DNA of 64,000 nucleotides from VRUE01 sp963762205 (GTDB lineage Bacteria; Actinomycetota; Thermoleophilia; Solirubrobacterales; 70-9), in assembly GCA_963762205.1 (NCBI GenBank), contig CAVXJZ010000003.1, positions 496,001 through 560,000 of the forward strand. Reading direction: 5' to 3'. The notes under the pieces were generated by a model, which saw nothing but the letters and a program-made list of their open reading frames with translations, was not told the origin of the DNA and ran no database searches. The translations under genes and the position numbers were made by a program. This document shows, one piece after another, positions 25,709 to 34,100 of this stretch (position 1 is its first letter; the number at the start of each line of letters is the position of its first letter).

Positions 25709-26650
25709 ATGACTTTCAAGACGACCGTCTACATCCCCAACCTGAACGGCCGCAGGCGACTCGTCCCGCTGCTCGAGAGCCTGCGCCGCCAGACCAGCCC
25801 GGCCGCCGTGGCGATCGTCGACAATGGATCGACCGACGGCTCGCAGGAGCTGCTGCGCGGCGACTTTCCCGAGGTCGAGCTGCTCGAGGTCGGTGAGAAC
25901 GTCGGCTTCGGGCCGGCCCTGAATCGGGCCGTGCGGACGATCCCGGGGGATCCGATCGTCCTCCTCAACAACGACGTCGTCTGCGAGCCCCGCTTCGTCG
26001 AGGCAATTCTCGAGCCGGCGGTCGCCGGGGCGGAGATGGTCGCAGGCGTCCTGCTCGCCGAGCGCGACCCCCGCCAGATCGACTCCGCCGGGGTGATCGC
26101 CGACCGGACGCTGATGGGCTTCGACTACCTCAACGGCGAGCGGCGCGAGGCGGCGGAGACGGCGCCGCCGCCGCTCGGCCCCAGCGGCGGGGCGGCGCTC
26201 TTCGCGCGGGCGGCATTCGACGCCGTCGGCGGCTTCGACGAGCGGATCTTTCTCTACTACGAGGACCTCGACCTCGCCCTGCGCCTGCGCGCGGCCGGCG
26301 CCCGCTGCGAGCTGGCGCCGGCCGCCGGGGCCGTGCACGCCTACTCGCAGACGCTGGGTGCCGCGAGCGGTGCCAAGTACGCCCGCACCGGCTGGTCCCG
26401 CGGCTACATGCTGCGCCGCTACGGGGTGATGGGCAGGCCACAGGACGCGCTGCGGGTGCTGGCCGCGGAGGGCGTTATCTGCGCCGGGCAGATCGTCCGC
26501 GACCGCACCGCGGCGGGGCTGGCCGGGCGGCTGCGCGGCTGGCGCGACGCGGGCGGCCTGCCGCGCCGGCAGGCCGGCGCCGAGGGCCTCAGCGAGCTCG
26601 GCCTGGGCGAGGCGCTGGCTCTGCGCCGAGCCAGGCGCGGGCCGCGCTGA
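25709..26650 (+). CDS. GT2 family glycosyltransferase, rhamnosyltransferase-like
   Basis: A 313-residue protein. TVYIPNLNG, IVDNGSTDGS, NVGFGPALN, LLNNDV and YEDLDLALRL are the successive GT2 motifs of the WcaE/RfbF group. The ATG at 25709 is used; the open frame further upstream (to 25547) is antisense to the methyltransferase gene. Its last 62 bases overlap the end of the convergent GT2 gene. It is one of several rhamnosyltransferase-like enzymes flanking the rml genes. Confidence 0.87.
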   Translation: MTFKTTVYIPNLNGRRRLVPLLESLRRQTSPAAVAIVDNGSTDGSQELLRGDFPEVELLEVGENVGFGPALNRAVRTIPGDPIVLLNNDVVCEPRFVEAILEPAVAGAEMVAGVLLAERDPRQIDSAGVIADRTLMGFDYLNGERREAAETAPPPLGPSGGAALFARAAFDAVGGFDERIFLYYEDLDLALRLRAAGARCELAPAAGAVHAYSQTLGAASGAKYARTGWSRGYMLRRYGVMGRPQDALRVLAAEGVICAGQIVRDRTAAGLAGRLRGWRDAGGLPRRQAGAEGLSELGLGEALALRRARRGPR

Positions 26651-27578
26651 GGTCGCCCGCGGCGGCCAGCTCGCGCCGCTCACGGCGCAGCGCGGGCAGG
26701 CGGCGGAGCCCTTCGAGCTTGCCGCGCGCGGTCGCCGCGAATCGGCGCCGGGCGACGCTTCGCGCCAGCGCACCCGCCTCCACGGCGAGGATGCGGGGGA
26801 TCGCCGCCGCCGGCATGAACTTGATCTGGGTGGCGAGTCGGTTGCGGGCGACGAGGCGGGCGTTCTCGGCGCTCGGCCGGGAGAAGCCCGCCTGCCAGAC
26901 GGCGTTGCCGACGTGCCAGACGATGGACTCGGGCACCATCTCGAAGCGCCAGCCGGCGACCCGCGCACGCACGTTGAGGTCGACGTCCTCGCAGAAGGAG
27001 ACGTAGCTCTCGTCGTAGCCGCCGAGCTCGACGAAGAGATCGCGGCGCAGCAGGCAGGCGGCGCCACAGACCCCGAACGGCTCGCTGCGGCTTCGGATCG
27101 CCGGGCCGTTCGCCCTGCCCGCGGCGACCTCGAGCCCGCGCCCGTCGCGGGTCAGCGACTGCCCGGCGCTGTAGACGCGGGCCGCGGACGGGTCCCTTTC
27201 CTCCACACGATCCAGCTGCAGGATCAGCGGCTGGACACCGCCCAGTCCGGGGTCGTCCTGGAGTGCGTCGAGCAGGGGGCGCAGGCAGTCGGGCTCGAGC
27301 ACCGTGTCGGCATTGAGGACGAGCACCGCGTCGGACGCGGTGCGGGCGGCGCCGAGGTTGACGGCGGCGGCGAAACCCGTGTTGGACGGGAGGGCGACGT
27401 GGCTGACCCGCTCGCGCTCGAGCCAGGCGACGGAGCCGTCCGTCGAGCCGTTGTCGACGACGATCGGCTCGACCTCGACGCCGCGGCCGGCCGCCTCCAG
27501 CGAAGCGAGGCAGCGCCTCAGGTGCTCGAGCGAGTCCCAGTTCGGGATCACCACCGCGACGGATTGAGAGCCTCTCAC
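26589..27578 (-). CDS. GT2 family glycosyltransferase, rhamnosyltransferase-like
   Basis: About 329 residues from GTG at 27578. VAVVIPNWDSLEHLRRCL, VVDNGSTDGS, NTGFAAAVN, VLNADTVLEP and SFCEDVDLNVR are the full GT2 motif set. The C-terminal 90 residues are basic and amphipathic, possibly for membrane attachment. TATCGT lies 10 bases upstream of the GTG and overlaps the -10 of rmlA on the other strand. The 3' end overlaps the plus-strand GT2 by 62 bases, which is long for convergent genes. Confidence 0.86.
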   Translation of the reverse strand: MRGSQSVAVVIPNWDSLEHLRRCLASLEAAGRGVEVEPIVVDNGSTDGSVAWLERERVSHVALPSNTGFAAAVNLGAARTASDAVLVLNADTVLEPDCLRPLLDALQDDPGLGGVQPLILQLDRVEERDPSAARVYSAGQSLTRDGRGLEVAAGRANGPAIRSRSEPFGVCGAACLLRRDLFVELGGYDESYVSFCEDVDLNVRARVAGWRFEMVPESIVWHVGNAVWQAGFSRPSAENARLVARNRLATQIKFMPAAAIPRILAVEAGALARSVARRRFAATARGKLEGLRRLPALRRERRELAAAGDLSAARAWLGAEPAPRPGRAR

Positions 27579-27588
27579 CGGGGGAGGC

Positions 27589-27598
27589 ACGATAGCTT
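27589..27598. promoter_or_regulatory. overlapping divergent -10 elements of rmlA and the GT2 gene
   Basis: Plus strand TAGCTT (27593-27598) is 7 bases before the rmlA ATG. Minus strand TATCGT (complement of 27589-27594) is 10 bases before the GTG at 27578. The two hexamers share the central TA step, so one symmetric site can load polymerase in either direction. Both mRNAs would be leaderless. Confidence 0.55.
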
Positions 27599-27605
27599 CC
27601 CCACG

Positions 27606-28685
27606 ATGCAAGAGCTGAAGGGATTGATCCTCTCCGGCGGGGCCGGGACGCGACTGCGCCCGATCACCCACACCTCGGCCAAGCAGCTCGTGCCGGTCGC
27701 CAACAAACCGGTCCTCTTCTACGGGATCGAGGCGCTGGTCGAGGCCGGGGTCACCGAGATCGGGATCATCATCGCGCCCGAGACCGGCGAGGAGATCCGC
27801 GAGACGGCCGGCGACGGCTCCGCCTTCGGGGCGAGCATCACCTACATCCTCCAGGACGAGCCCGCCGGCCTCGCCCACGCGGTGCTCACCGCCGAGGAGT
27901 TCATCGGCGACTCGCCCTTCGTCATGTACCTCGGCGACAACCTGCTGCGCGATGGGCTGCGGGGGCTGGTCACGACCTTCCGCGAGGAGGGGCCCGACGC
28001 GCTGATCCTGCTCACCTCGGTCGAGGACCCCGAGCACTACGGCGTCGCCGAGCTCGACGGCGACGGGGGGATCGTGCGCCTGATCGAGAAGCCCAAAAAC
28101 CCGCCCTCGGACCTCGCCCTCGTCGGCGTCTATCTCTTCGGCCCGGCGATCTTCGACGCCGCCCGCGCGCTCGAGCCGTCCTGGCGGGGCGAGCTCGAGA
28201 TCACCGAGGCGATCCAGGGGCTGATCGACGACGGCCATCGGGTCCGCTCGGAGGTCGTCACCGGCTGGTGGAAGGACACCGGGCAGCTTGCCGACATGCT
28301 CGAGGCGAACCGCCTCGTGCTCGAGGAGCTGGAGACGAGCCTCGAGGGTGAGATCGACGACCAGTCCCGGGTCGAGGGCCGCGTCGTGATCGGCGCCGGC
28401 GCCACGGTCCGCGGCTCGGTCGTCCGTGGGCCGGCGGTGATCGGCGCCGGCGCGACCATCGAGGGCTCCTTCATCGGCCCCTACACCTCGATCGGCGACG
28501 AGGTCCGCATCTGTCGCTCGGAGGTCGAGCACTCGATCATCCTCGCCGGGTCGGTGGTCGAGGACCTCGGCACCCGCATGGAGGCCAGCCTCCTGGGCCG
28601 TAACGTGAAGCTGACCCGCAGCGAAGGGATGCCGAAGACGTTCCGCCTGTTGGTCGGGGACAACTCGGAGATCGAACTGGTCTGA
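27606..28685 (+). CDS. rmlA: glucose-1-phosphate thymidylyltransferase (long form)
   Basis: A 359-residue nucleotidyltransferase. LILSGGAGTRLRPITHTSAK is the N-terminal nucleotide-binding signature, MYLGDNLLRDG the metal site and IEKPKNPPSDLALVGVY the sugar-binding strand. Residues 245-359 add hexapeptide-like turns (left-handed beta helix), as in the long RfbA family of actinobacteria and archaea. It makes dTDP-glucose, the first step of dTDP-L-rhamnose synthesis. The stop overlaps the rmlD start by one base (TGATG), and rmlB follows, so rmlA-rmlD-rmlB form one operon. Confidence 0.95.
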   Translation: MQELKGLILSGGAGTRLRPITHTSAKQLVPVANKPVLFYGIEALVEAGVTEIGIIIAPETGEEIRETAGDGSAFGASITYILQDEPAGLAHAVLTAEEFIGDSPFVMYLGDNLLRDGLRGLVTTFREEGPDALILLTSVEDPEHYGVAELDGDGGIVRLIEKPKNPPSDLALVGVYLFGPAIFDAARALEPSWRGELEITEAIQGLIDDGHRVRSEVVTGWWKDTGQLADMLEANRLVLEELETSLEGEIDDQSRVEGRVVIGAGATVRGSVVRGPAVIGAGATIEGSFIGPYTSIGDEVRICRSEVEHSIILAGSVVEDLGTRMEASLLGRNVKLTRSEGMPKTFRLLVGDNSEIELV

Positions 28686-29536
28686 TGAAGCTGCTGGTCA
28701 CAGGGGCCGCCGGGATGCTCGGCCGCGACGTGATGCTGGCCGCGGGCAACGCCGGCCACGACGTCGTCGGCTTCGGCCACAACGAGCTCGACGTGACCGA
28801 CGACGCCTCCGTCCAGGGCAAGCTCGACGCCGAGCGCCCCGACGTCGTGATCAACTGCGCCGCCTGGACCGACGTCGACGGCGCCGAGGAGGCCGAGGTG
28901 GCGGCGATGGCCGTCAACGGGACCGCCGCCGGCCGGATCGCCGCCGCGGCCGCCGCGGTCGGCGCCAGCGTCGTCTACGTCTCCTCCGACTACGTCTTCG
29001 ACGGCACCAAGGGCGCCCCCTACGTGGAGGGCGACCAGCCCGCCCCGCTCTCCGCCTACGGGCGCACCAAGCTCGCCGGGGAGGAGGCGACGGCGGCGGC
29101 CAACCCGCGCCATTTCGTCGTCCGCTCCTCATGGCTCTTCGGCACCGGCGGCGGCAACTTCGTCGAGACGATGCTGCGGCTCGCGGCCGACCACGGCGAG
29201 GTCCTCGTCGTCCACGACCAGGTCGGCTCGCCGACCTACACCTGGCACCTCGCCTACGGCATCGTCCGCCTGATCGAGGGGCTCGAGCACGGCATCCACC
29301 ACATGGCCGCCGCAGGGTCCTGCTCCTGGTACGAGTTCGCCCGCGAGATATTCGAGCAGGCCGGGGTCGAGTGCAAGGTGCTCTCGGCGACGACGGAGAT
29401 GCTCGGCCGTCCGGCGCCGCGCCCGGCGATCTCGGCCCTGGCCAGCCAGCGCGAGCACGCGATCGAGCTGCCCGGCTGGCAGGACGGGCTCGCCGGCTAC
29501 CTGGCCCAGCGGGCGAGCGAGAGGGAGGCGGCATGA
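28685..29536 (+). CDS. rmlD: dTDP-4-dehydrorhamnose reductase
   Basis: A 283-residue SDR. LLVTGAAGMLGRDV is the NADPH-binding motif, VINCAAWTDVDGAE is the RmlD signature, SSDYVFDGTKGAPY marks the Thr/Ser region, and YGRTK is the catalytic YxxxK. It reduces dTDP-4-keto-L-rhamnose to dTDP-L-rhamnose, the last step of the pathway. It is coupled to rmlA by a one-base overlap and to rmlB by ATGA. A second, more distant RmlD-like gene lies at 33240-34100. Confidence 0.94.
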   Translation: MKLLVTGAAGMLGRDVMLAAGNAGHDVVGFGHNELDVTDDASVQGKLDAERPDVVINCAAWTDVDGAEEAEVAAMAVNGTAAGRIAAAAAAVGASVVYVSSDYVFDGTKGAPYVEGDQPAPLSAYGRTKLAGEEATAAANPRHFVVRSSWLFGTGGGNFVETMLRLAADHGEVLVVHDQVGSPTYTWHLAYGIVRLIEGLEHGIHHMAAAGSCSWYEFAREIFEQAGVECKVLSATTEMLGRPAPRPAISALASQREHAIELPGWQDGLAGYLAQRASEREAA

Positions 29537-30516
29537 GGCTGCTGGTCACCGGGGCCGCCGGCTTCATCGGCTCGAGCTACGTGCGCCTGGCCGGCGAGGA
29601 GCACGAGGTGAAGGTCCTCGACAAGCTCACCTACGCGGGCCGGCGCGAGAACCTCCCCGACGAGGTCGAGCTCGTGGTCGGGGCGATCGAGGACCCGCTT
29701 GTCGTGCGCGAGGCGATGGAGGGTTGCGACGCGGTCGTCAACTTCGCCGCCGAGTCGCACGTCGACCGCTCGATCGACGACCAGGACGCCTTCGCCCGCA
29801 CCCACGTGATCGGCACCGGCGTCCTGCTCGACGCCGCTCGCGAGCTCGGCGTCTCCCGCTACCTGCAGGTCTCCACCGACGAGGTCTACGGATCGATCGA
29901 GTCGGGCTCCTTCACCGAGAGCTCGCCGCTCGACCCCTCCTCGCCCTACTCGGCGACGAAGGCGGCCGGCGACCTGCTCGTGTCCGCCCACGCCCACACC
30001 TACGGGATCGAGGCGGTGATCTGCCGTGGCTCCAACAATTACGGCCCGCGCCAGTACCCGGAGAAGCTGATCCCGCTGATGGTCCTCAATGCGATCCACG
30101 GCGACCCGCTGCCGGTCTACGGCGACGGCCGCCAGGTTCGCAACTGGCTCTATGTGGAGGACTTCTGCCGCGGGATCCACACGGTCCTGCTCGACGGCCG
30201 CCCCGGCGAGGCCTACAACGTCGGCGGGCCCGACGAGTGCGAGAACATCGAGGTGATCAGGCGGGTGATCGAGCTGACCGGCGCCGAGGAGTCGCTGATC
30301 GAGCACGTCACCGACCGTCCCGGCCACGACCGCCGCTACTCGCTCGGCTCCGAGAAGATCCGCTCCGAGCTCGGCTGGGAGGCCCGGGTCCATTTCGAGG
30401 AGGGCCTCGAGCGCACCGTGGAGTGGTACCGGGAAAACCAGGAGTGGTGGGGGCCGATCCGCTCCGGCGAGTACCGCGAGTACTACGAAAAACAGTACGG
30501 CCGGGCGCTCGGCTAG
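29533..30516 (+). CDS. rmlB: dTDP-glucose 4,6-dehydratase
   Basis: A 327-residue extended SDR. LLVTGAAGFIGSSYVR binds NAD, NFAAESHVDRSI and STDEVYGSIESGSF (catalytic Thr-Asp-Glu) are diagnostic of RmlB, YSATK holds Tyr/Lys, and SNNYGPRQYPEKLIPLM is the substrate loop. It dehydrates dTDP-glucose to dTDP-4-keto-6-deoxyglucose. The ATG overlaps the rmlD stop by 4 bases. The open frame extends upstream through rmlD, but that part is out-of-frame antisense-like sequence and is rejected. Confidence 0.96.
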   Translation: MRLLVTGAAGFIGSSYVRLAGEEHEVKVLDKLTYAGRRENLPDEVELVVGAIEDPLVVREAMEGCDAVVNFAAESHVDRSIDDQDAFARTHVIGTGVLLDAARELGVSRYLQVSTDEVYGSIESGSFTESSPLDPSSPYSATKAAGDLLVSAHAHTYGIEAVICRGSNNYGPRQYPEKLIPLMVLNAIHGDPLPVYGDGRQVRNWLYVEDFCRGIHTVLLDGRPGEAYNVGGPDECENIEVIRRVIELTGAEESLIEHVTDRPGHDRRYSLGSEKIRSELGWEARVHFEEGLERTVEWYRENQEWWGPIRSGEYREYYEKQYGRALG

Positions 30517-30517
30517 C

Positions 30518-31399
30518 TCAGGCGAAGCTGCGGCGGGCGATCGCCGAGCGCAGCGCCGAGATCGCCAGTTTGGCGAAGATGGCGACGTAGATCGCGAGAT
30601 CGAGCAGGGGGTTGTCGCCGGCGTAGAACTTGCGGTAGAAGCGCCCCATCGAGCGGTGGAAGGCGAGGTTGTGGCGCCAGCCGCGGTGGCTCTTCCTCTT
30701 CGTCGTGCCGCCCTTGACGTGCATGCTCGACACGCGGCCGTCGTAGACGACCTTCCAGCCCCTCTGCTTGAAGCGATAGCACCAGTCGAGGTCGTCCATG
30801 TAGAGCCAGTAGCCCTCGTCGAGCAGGCCGACCTCGTCCATCGCGGTCCTGCGGATCAGCATGTAGGCGCCGTTGACCGCGTCGACCTCGCCCAGCTCGA
30901 GCTCGCCCAGCTCCGGGGCCCTGTACTGGGCGAGCCGCGAGCCGAGCCGGTCGCCGACGCCGAGGAAGTGGGCGAGCGAGCCGAGCGGCGTCGGGAAGGA
31001 GCGCTTCGAGGCGTGGTCGAGGGTGCCGTCGCGCTGCTCGAGCCGGCAGCTCGACATCCCGATCGCGGGATCGGCCTCCATCAGCTCCATCATGTGGTCG
31101 AGCGACCCCGGGTAGATCTCGGTGTCGGGGTTGAGGACGAGGACGTAGGGGGCCTCGACCTCGCGCAGGGCGATGTTGTTGGCGACGCAGAATCCCGAGT
31201 TCCAGTCGAGTGCGTGCAGCTTCACCTCCGGGAACTCCTCGCGGACCATCTCCGGCGTCCCGTCGGCGCTCGCGTTGTCGACCACGTGGACGAGCGTCTC
31301 GCCGCCGCCGTAGGGGTTCTCGCGGAGGCTGCGCAGGCAGGCCCGGAGCAGGTCCCTGGCACCGGTGGAGGAGACGATCACGATCTCCAGAGAGGACAT
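30518..31399 (-). CDS. GT2 family glycosyltransferase, rhamnosyltransferase-like
   Basis: A 293-residue protein. LEIVIVSSTG, HVVDNASADGTPEM, NSGFCVANN, LVLNPDTEI, and YMDDLDWCYRFKQRGWKV are typical of the dTDP-rhamnosyl/N-glycosyl GT2 group in high-GC bacteria. The C-terminus carries an amphipathic or single hydrophobic segment (LLDLAIYVAIFAKLAISAL) that may anchor it. TACGCT lies 6 bases before the ATG, so expression is probably leaderless. It is convergent with rmlB, 1 base apart. It probably uses the dTDP-rhamnose made next door. Confidence 0.87.
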   Translation of the reverse strand: MSSLEIVIVSSTGARDLLRACLRSLRENPYGGGETLVHVVDNASADGTPEMVREEFPEVKLHALDWNSGFCVANNIALREVEAPYVLVLNPDTEIYPGSLDHMMELMEADPAIGMSSCRLEQRDGTLDHASKRSFPTPLGSLAHFLGVGDRLGSRLAQYRAPELGELELGEVDAVNGAYMLIRRTAMDEVGLLDEGYWLYMDDLDWCYRFKQRGWKVVYDGRVSSMHVKGGTTKRKSHRGWRHNLAFHRSMGRFYRKFYAGDNPLLDLAIYVAIFAKLAISALRSAIARRSFA

Positions 31400-31425
31400 C
31401 GAAGTAGCGTATCCGAGGGAAATTC

Positions 31426-32604
31426 GTGGTCGAAAGATGCGACACCGCGGTGGTGGGAGGGGGGATTCTCGGCCTCGCCGTCGCCCGCGAGCTCTCCCGG
31501 CGCCGGCCCCGGGAGAGGGTCTGCGTGCTCGAGAGGGAGGCGCGGCCGGGCGTCCACCAGACCGGCCACAACTCAGGCGTGATCCACGCCGGCATCTACT
31601 ACGCGCCCGGCTCGCTGAAGGCGCGGCTCTGCGTCGAGGGCGCGGCGCGCATGTACGAGTACTGCGAGGAGAGGGGGATCCCGTTCGAGAGGTGCGGCAA
31701 GCTGATCGTCGCCACCGACCCGTCCGAGGTGCGCGGCCTCGACGAGCTCGAGCGCCGCGGCCGCGCCAACGGGGTCGAGGGCCTGCGGCGGGTCGACGCC
31801 GCCGGCCTCGCGGAGATCGAGCCGCGGGCGACCGGGGTCGCCGCCCTGCACAGCCCGAACACGGGCATCGTCGACTTCGGCGCCGTCGCCGCGGCCTTCG
31901 CCGACGATCTGCGTGCGGCCGGTGGCTCGCTCGAGCTCGGCCGTGAGGTGCTCGGCCTGGAGGCGTCCTCGCGCCGCCTCCTGGTCCGCCACGCGGAGGG
32001 CGAGCTCGAGGCCGGGCAGGCGATCTGCTGCGCCGGCGCCTGGTCGGACCGCCTGGCGGTCGCCGCCGGGGCCGATCCCGACCCCCGCATCGTCCCCTTC
32101 CGAGGCGCCTACCTGAAGCTGGCGCCGGGGCGGCAGGAACTGGTCCGCTCGCTGATCTACCCCGTGCCCGACCCCTCGCTTCCCTTCCTCGGCGTCCACC
32201 TGACCAGGAACGTCGACGGCGAGGTGCTGATCGGCCCGACCGCGCTGCTGGGCACCGCCGGCCTCGGCCGCACCCTCGCCTGGCCGGGATCCTGGCGCAT
32301 GTTCCGCCGTTGGTGGCGCACCGGCGCCACCGAGCTGCTCCACGCCGTCTCGCGGCGCTCCCTCGTCGCCGCGGCGGCCCGCTACGTCCCCGAGCTGCGC
32401 GCCGCCGACGTCGTCCCCGCCTTCGCCGGCGTGCGTGCCCAGGCGGTCGCCCGCGACGGGCGCCTCGTCGACGACTTCGTCTTCTCCGCCACCGATCGCG
32501 CCCTCCACGTCCGCAACGCTCCCTCGCCCGCGGCGACCTCGTCGCTGGCGATCGCCGCCCACGTCGCCGACGAGGCCGAACGCCGGCTCCTACCACCGCT
32601 CTGA
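31426..32604 (+). CDS. lhgO: FAD-dependent L-2-hydroxyglutarate oxidase (LhgO-like)
   Basis: A 392-residue DAO-family flavoprotein with GTG start. TAVVGGGILGLAVARELSRR is the FAD Rossmann motif. HQTGHNSGVIHAGIYYAPGS and KARLCVEGA are the LhgO signature, and PFRGAYLKL the substrate strand. It oxidises L-2-hydroxyglutarate to 2-oxoglutarate in known members. This is a metabolite-repair enzyme sitting within a rhamnose/glycan cluster, divergent from a GT2 gene with which it shares the 26-base promoter gap. No functional link to the glycan genes is evident, so it may be a chance neighbour. Confidence 0.85.
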   Translation: MVERCDTAVVGGGILGLAVARELSRRRPRERVCVLEREARPGVHQTGHNSGVIHAGIYYAPGSLKARLCVEGAARMYEYCEERGIPFERCGKLIVATDPSEVRGLDELERRGRANGVEGLRRVDAAGLAEIEPRATGVAALHSPNTGIVDFGAVAAAFADDLRAAGGSLELGREVLGLEASSRRLLVRHAEGELEAGQAICCAGAWSDRLAVAAGADPDPRIVPFRGAYLKLAPGRQELVRSLIYPVPDPSLPFLGVHLTRNVDGEVLIGPTALLGTAGLGRTLAWPGSWRMFRRWWRTGATELLHAVSRRSLVAAAARYVPELRAADVVPAFAGVRAQAVARDGRLVDDFVFSATDRALHVRNAPSPAATSSLAIAAHVADEAERRLLPPL

Positions 32605-32656
32605 CGCTTGACCCTGCTATCGCATGGTCAAAGTCCGAAGCGGCCGGGCGAGCGCC

Positions 32657-33223
32657 TCAGTATTCGAACTGAGGGCCCTCCAGCCTCGGCTCGAGCTCGG
32701 CCAGCGTGGGCGCCGCCGCGTCCTTCTCGGAGGGGATCAGCTCCTCGACCGGCAGCGGCCACTCGATTCCCAGGGCGGGGTCCCTGTAGGAGAGCTCGCT
32801 CTCGGGGCCGGTCGCGTAGTAGACGCTCTGCTTGTAGATCGTGTTGGCGACCTCGCTCAGCGTGCAGAACCCGTGTGCAAACCCGACCGGGCAGTAGACG
32901 ACGCGCATGTTGTCCTCGCTGAGCTCGAAACCCTCCGAGTGGCCGAAGGTGGGGGAGCCCCTGCGCAGGTCGACGACCACGTCGTAGATCGCCCCGTGGC
33001 CGCAGCGGACGAGCTTGGCGACGCCGGCCCCGAGCTGGAAGTGCAGTCCGCGCACGATCCTCTGGGCCGAGCGCGAGTGGTTGTCCTGGACCCAGGTTCC
33101 GGGGATGCCGATCTCCTCGAAGGCGTCCTGCCGGTAGGTCTCCGCGAAGAAGCCCCGCTCGTCTCCGTGCTTGACGAGCTCGACCAGGATCGGTCCCTCC
33201 AGCTTCGTCTCCAGTCTGCGCAC
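32657..33223 (-). CDS. rmlC: dTDP-4-dehydrorhamnose 3,5-epimerase
   Basis: A 188-residue cupin epimerase. DERGFFAETYR, QDNHSRSAQRIVRGLHFQ (with the catalytic His), KLVRCGHGAIYDVVVDLR, and VPVGFAHGF-like CPVGFAHGFCTLSE are the RmlC motif series. It converts dTDP-4-keto-6-deoxyglucose to dTDP-4-keto-L-rhamnose. It starts with GTG, 16 bases after the end of the rmlD-like gene on the same strand, so the minus-strand genes from 35167 down to 32657 form an operon. It completes the rml set with the plus-strand rmlADB. Confidence 0.94.
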   Translation of the reverse strand: MRRLETKLEGPILVELVKHGDERGFFAETYRQDAFEEIGIPGTWVQDNHSRSAQRIVRGLHFQLGAGVAKLVRCGHGAIYDVVVDLRRGSPTFGHSEGFELSEDNMRVVYCPVGFAHGFCTLSEVANTIYKQSVYYATGPESELSYRDPALGIEWPLPVEELIPSEKDAAAPTLAELEPRLEGPQFEY

Positions 33224-33239
33224 CGCTTTCCTGCCTTTC

Positions 33240-34100
33240 TCAATCGCCTGCCGAGCCGGCCAGCCCGGCCCGCGTCATGTACTCCTCGAGCGCCTCGCGC
33301 CAGGGGCGCAGCGGCGTGAGGCCCAGGGAATCGGCCCGCGGGCGGGCGAGGACGCCGTTCAGCGGACGCGCGGCGCCGCCCTCCGGCACCGTGGTCTCCG
33401 TCGGCTCGATCGGCACCTCGATCCCGGCCAGCTCCATGATCGCCTGCGTGTACTCGAACCACGAGCACCCGCCCGCCGCCGTCAGATGCAGCACGCCCTC
33501 GGCCTCAGCCTCGACGGCCTCGATCAGCGCCCTCGCCAGGTCGACCGTGAAGGTCGGCTGCAGGCGCTGGTCGGCGACGACCGCGAGCGAGCCGTTCCTC
33601 TTCGCCGCGGCGATGATCCGCTGCACGAAGTTGCCGCCCTTGGAGGCGTTGCCCCGGGTCCCGTAGAGCCCGGCGGCGCGCACGACCAGCGGTCGCTCGC
33701 CGTAGGCCAGCGCCGCGTACTCGCCGGCCAGCTTCGAGAGCGCGTAGTAGGACCGGGGAGAGGGAGGGTGGTCCTCGGGATAGGGCTCGGGGCGCCCGCC
33801 GTCGAAGACGTAGTTGGTCGAGATGTGGACCATGGGCACGCCCCTGGACGCGAGGCTGCGGACCGCGCGGACGTTGATCGCCCAGGCCTCCTCGACCGCG
33901 GTCTCGCATTCGTCGACGTTGTGGAAGGCGGCGCAGTTGAAGACGACGTCGGGCTCGACCTCGGCGAAGGCGCGCTCGACCGACGCCTCGTCGTCGATGT
34001 CGAGCGCCGCGTGGTCCAAGGGGAAGGCCGAGTCGGGGCCCAGGAGGTCGGCGAGGTCGTGGCCGAGCTGGCCCGCACCCCCCGTGATCAGCGCCCTCAC
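33240..34100 (-). CDS. RmlD-like SDR sugar-nucleotide reductase (second copy)
   Basis: A 286-residue protein from GTG at 34100. RALITGGAGQLGHDL, VVFNCAAFHNVDECE, ISTNYVFDGGRPEPY and YYALSKLAGEY mark it as RmlD/StrL family. It is clearly diverged from the rmlD at 28685, for example with FHNVDE instead of the WTDVDGAE motif. It may be the reductase for a different 4-keto sugar, such as the Gmd product, or a redundant rhamnose reductase. The GTG overlaps the stop of the upstream epimerase gene by 4 bases and rmlC follows, so it is translated within the rmlC operon. Confidence 0.86.
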   Translation of the reverse strand: MRALITGGAGQLGHDLADLLGPDSAFPLDHAALDIDDEASVERAFAEVEPDVVFNCAAFHNVDECETAVEEAWAINVRAVRSLASRGVPMVHISTNYVFDGGRPEPYPEDHPPSPRSYYALSKLAGEYAALAYGERPLVVRAAGLYGTRGNASKGGNFVQRIIAAAKRNGSLAVVADQRLQPTFTVDLARALIEAVEAEAEGVLHLTAAGGCSWFEYTQAIMELAGIEVPIEPTETTVPEGGAARPLNGVLARPRADSLGLTPLRPWREALEEYMTRAGLAGSAGD

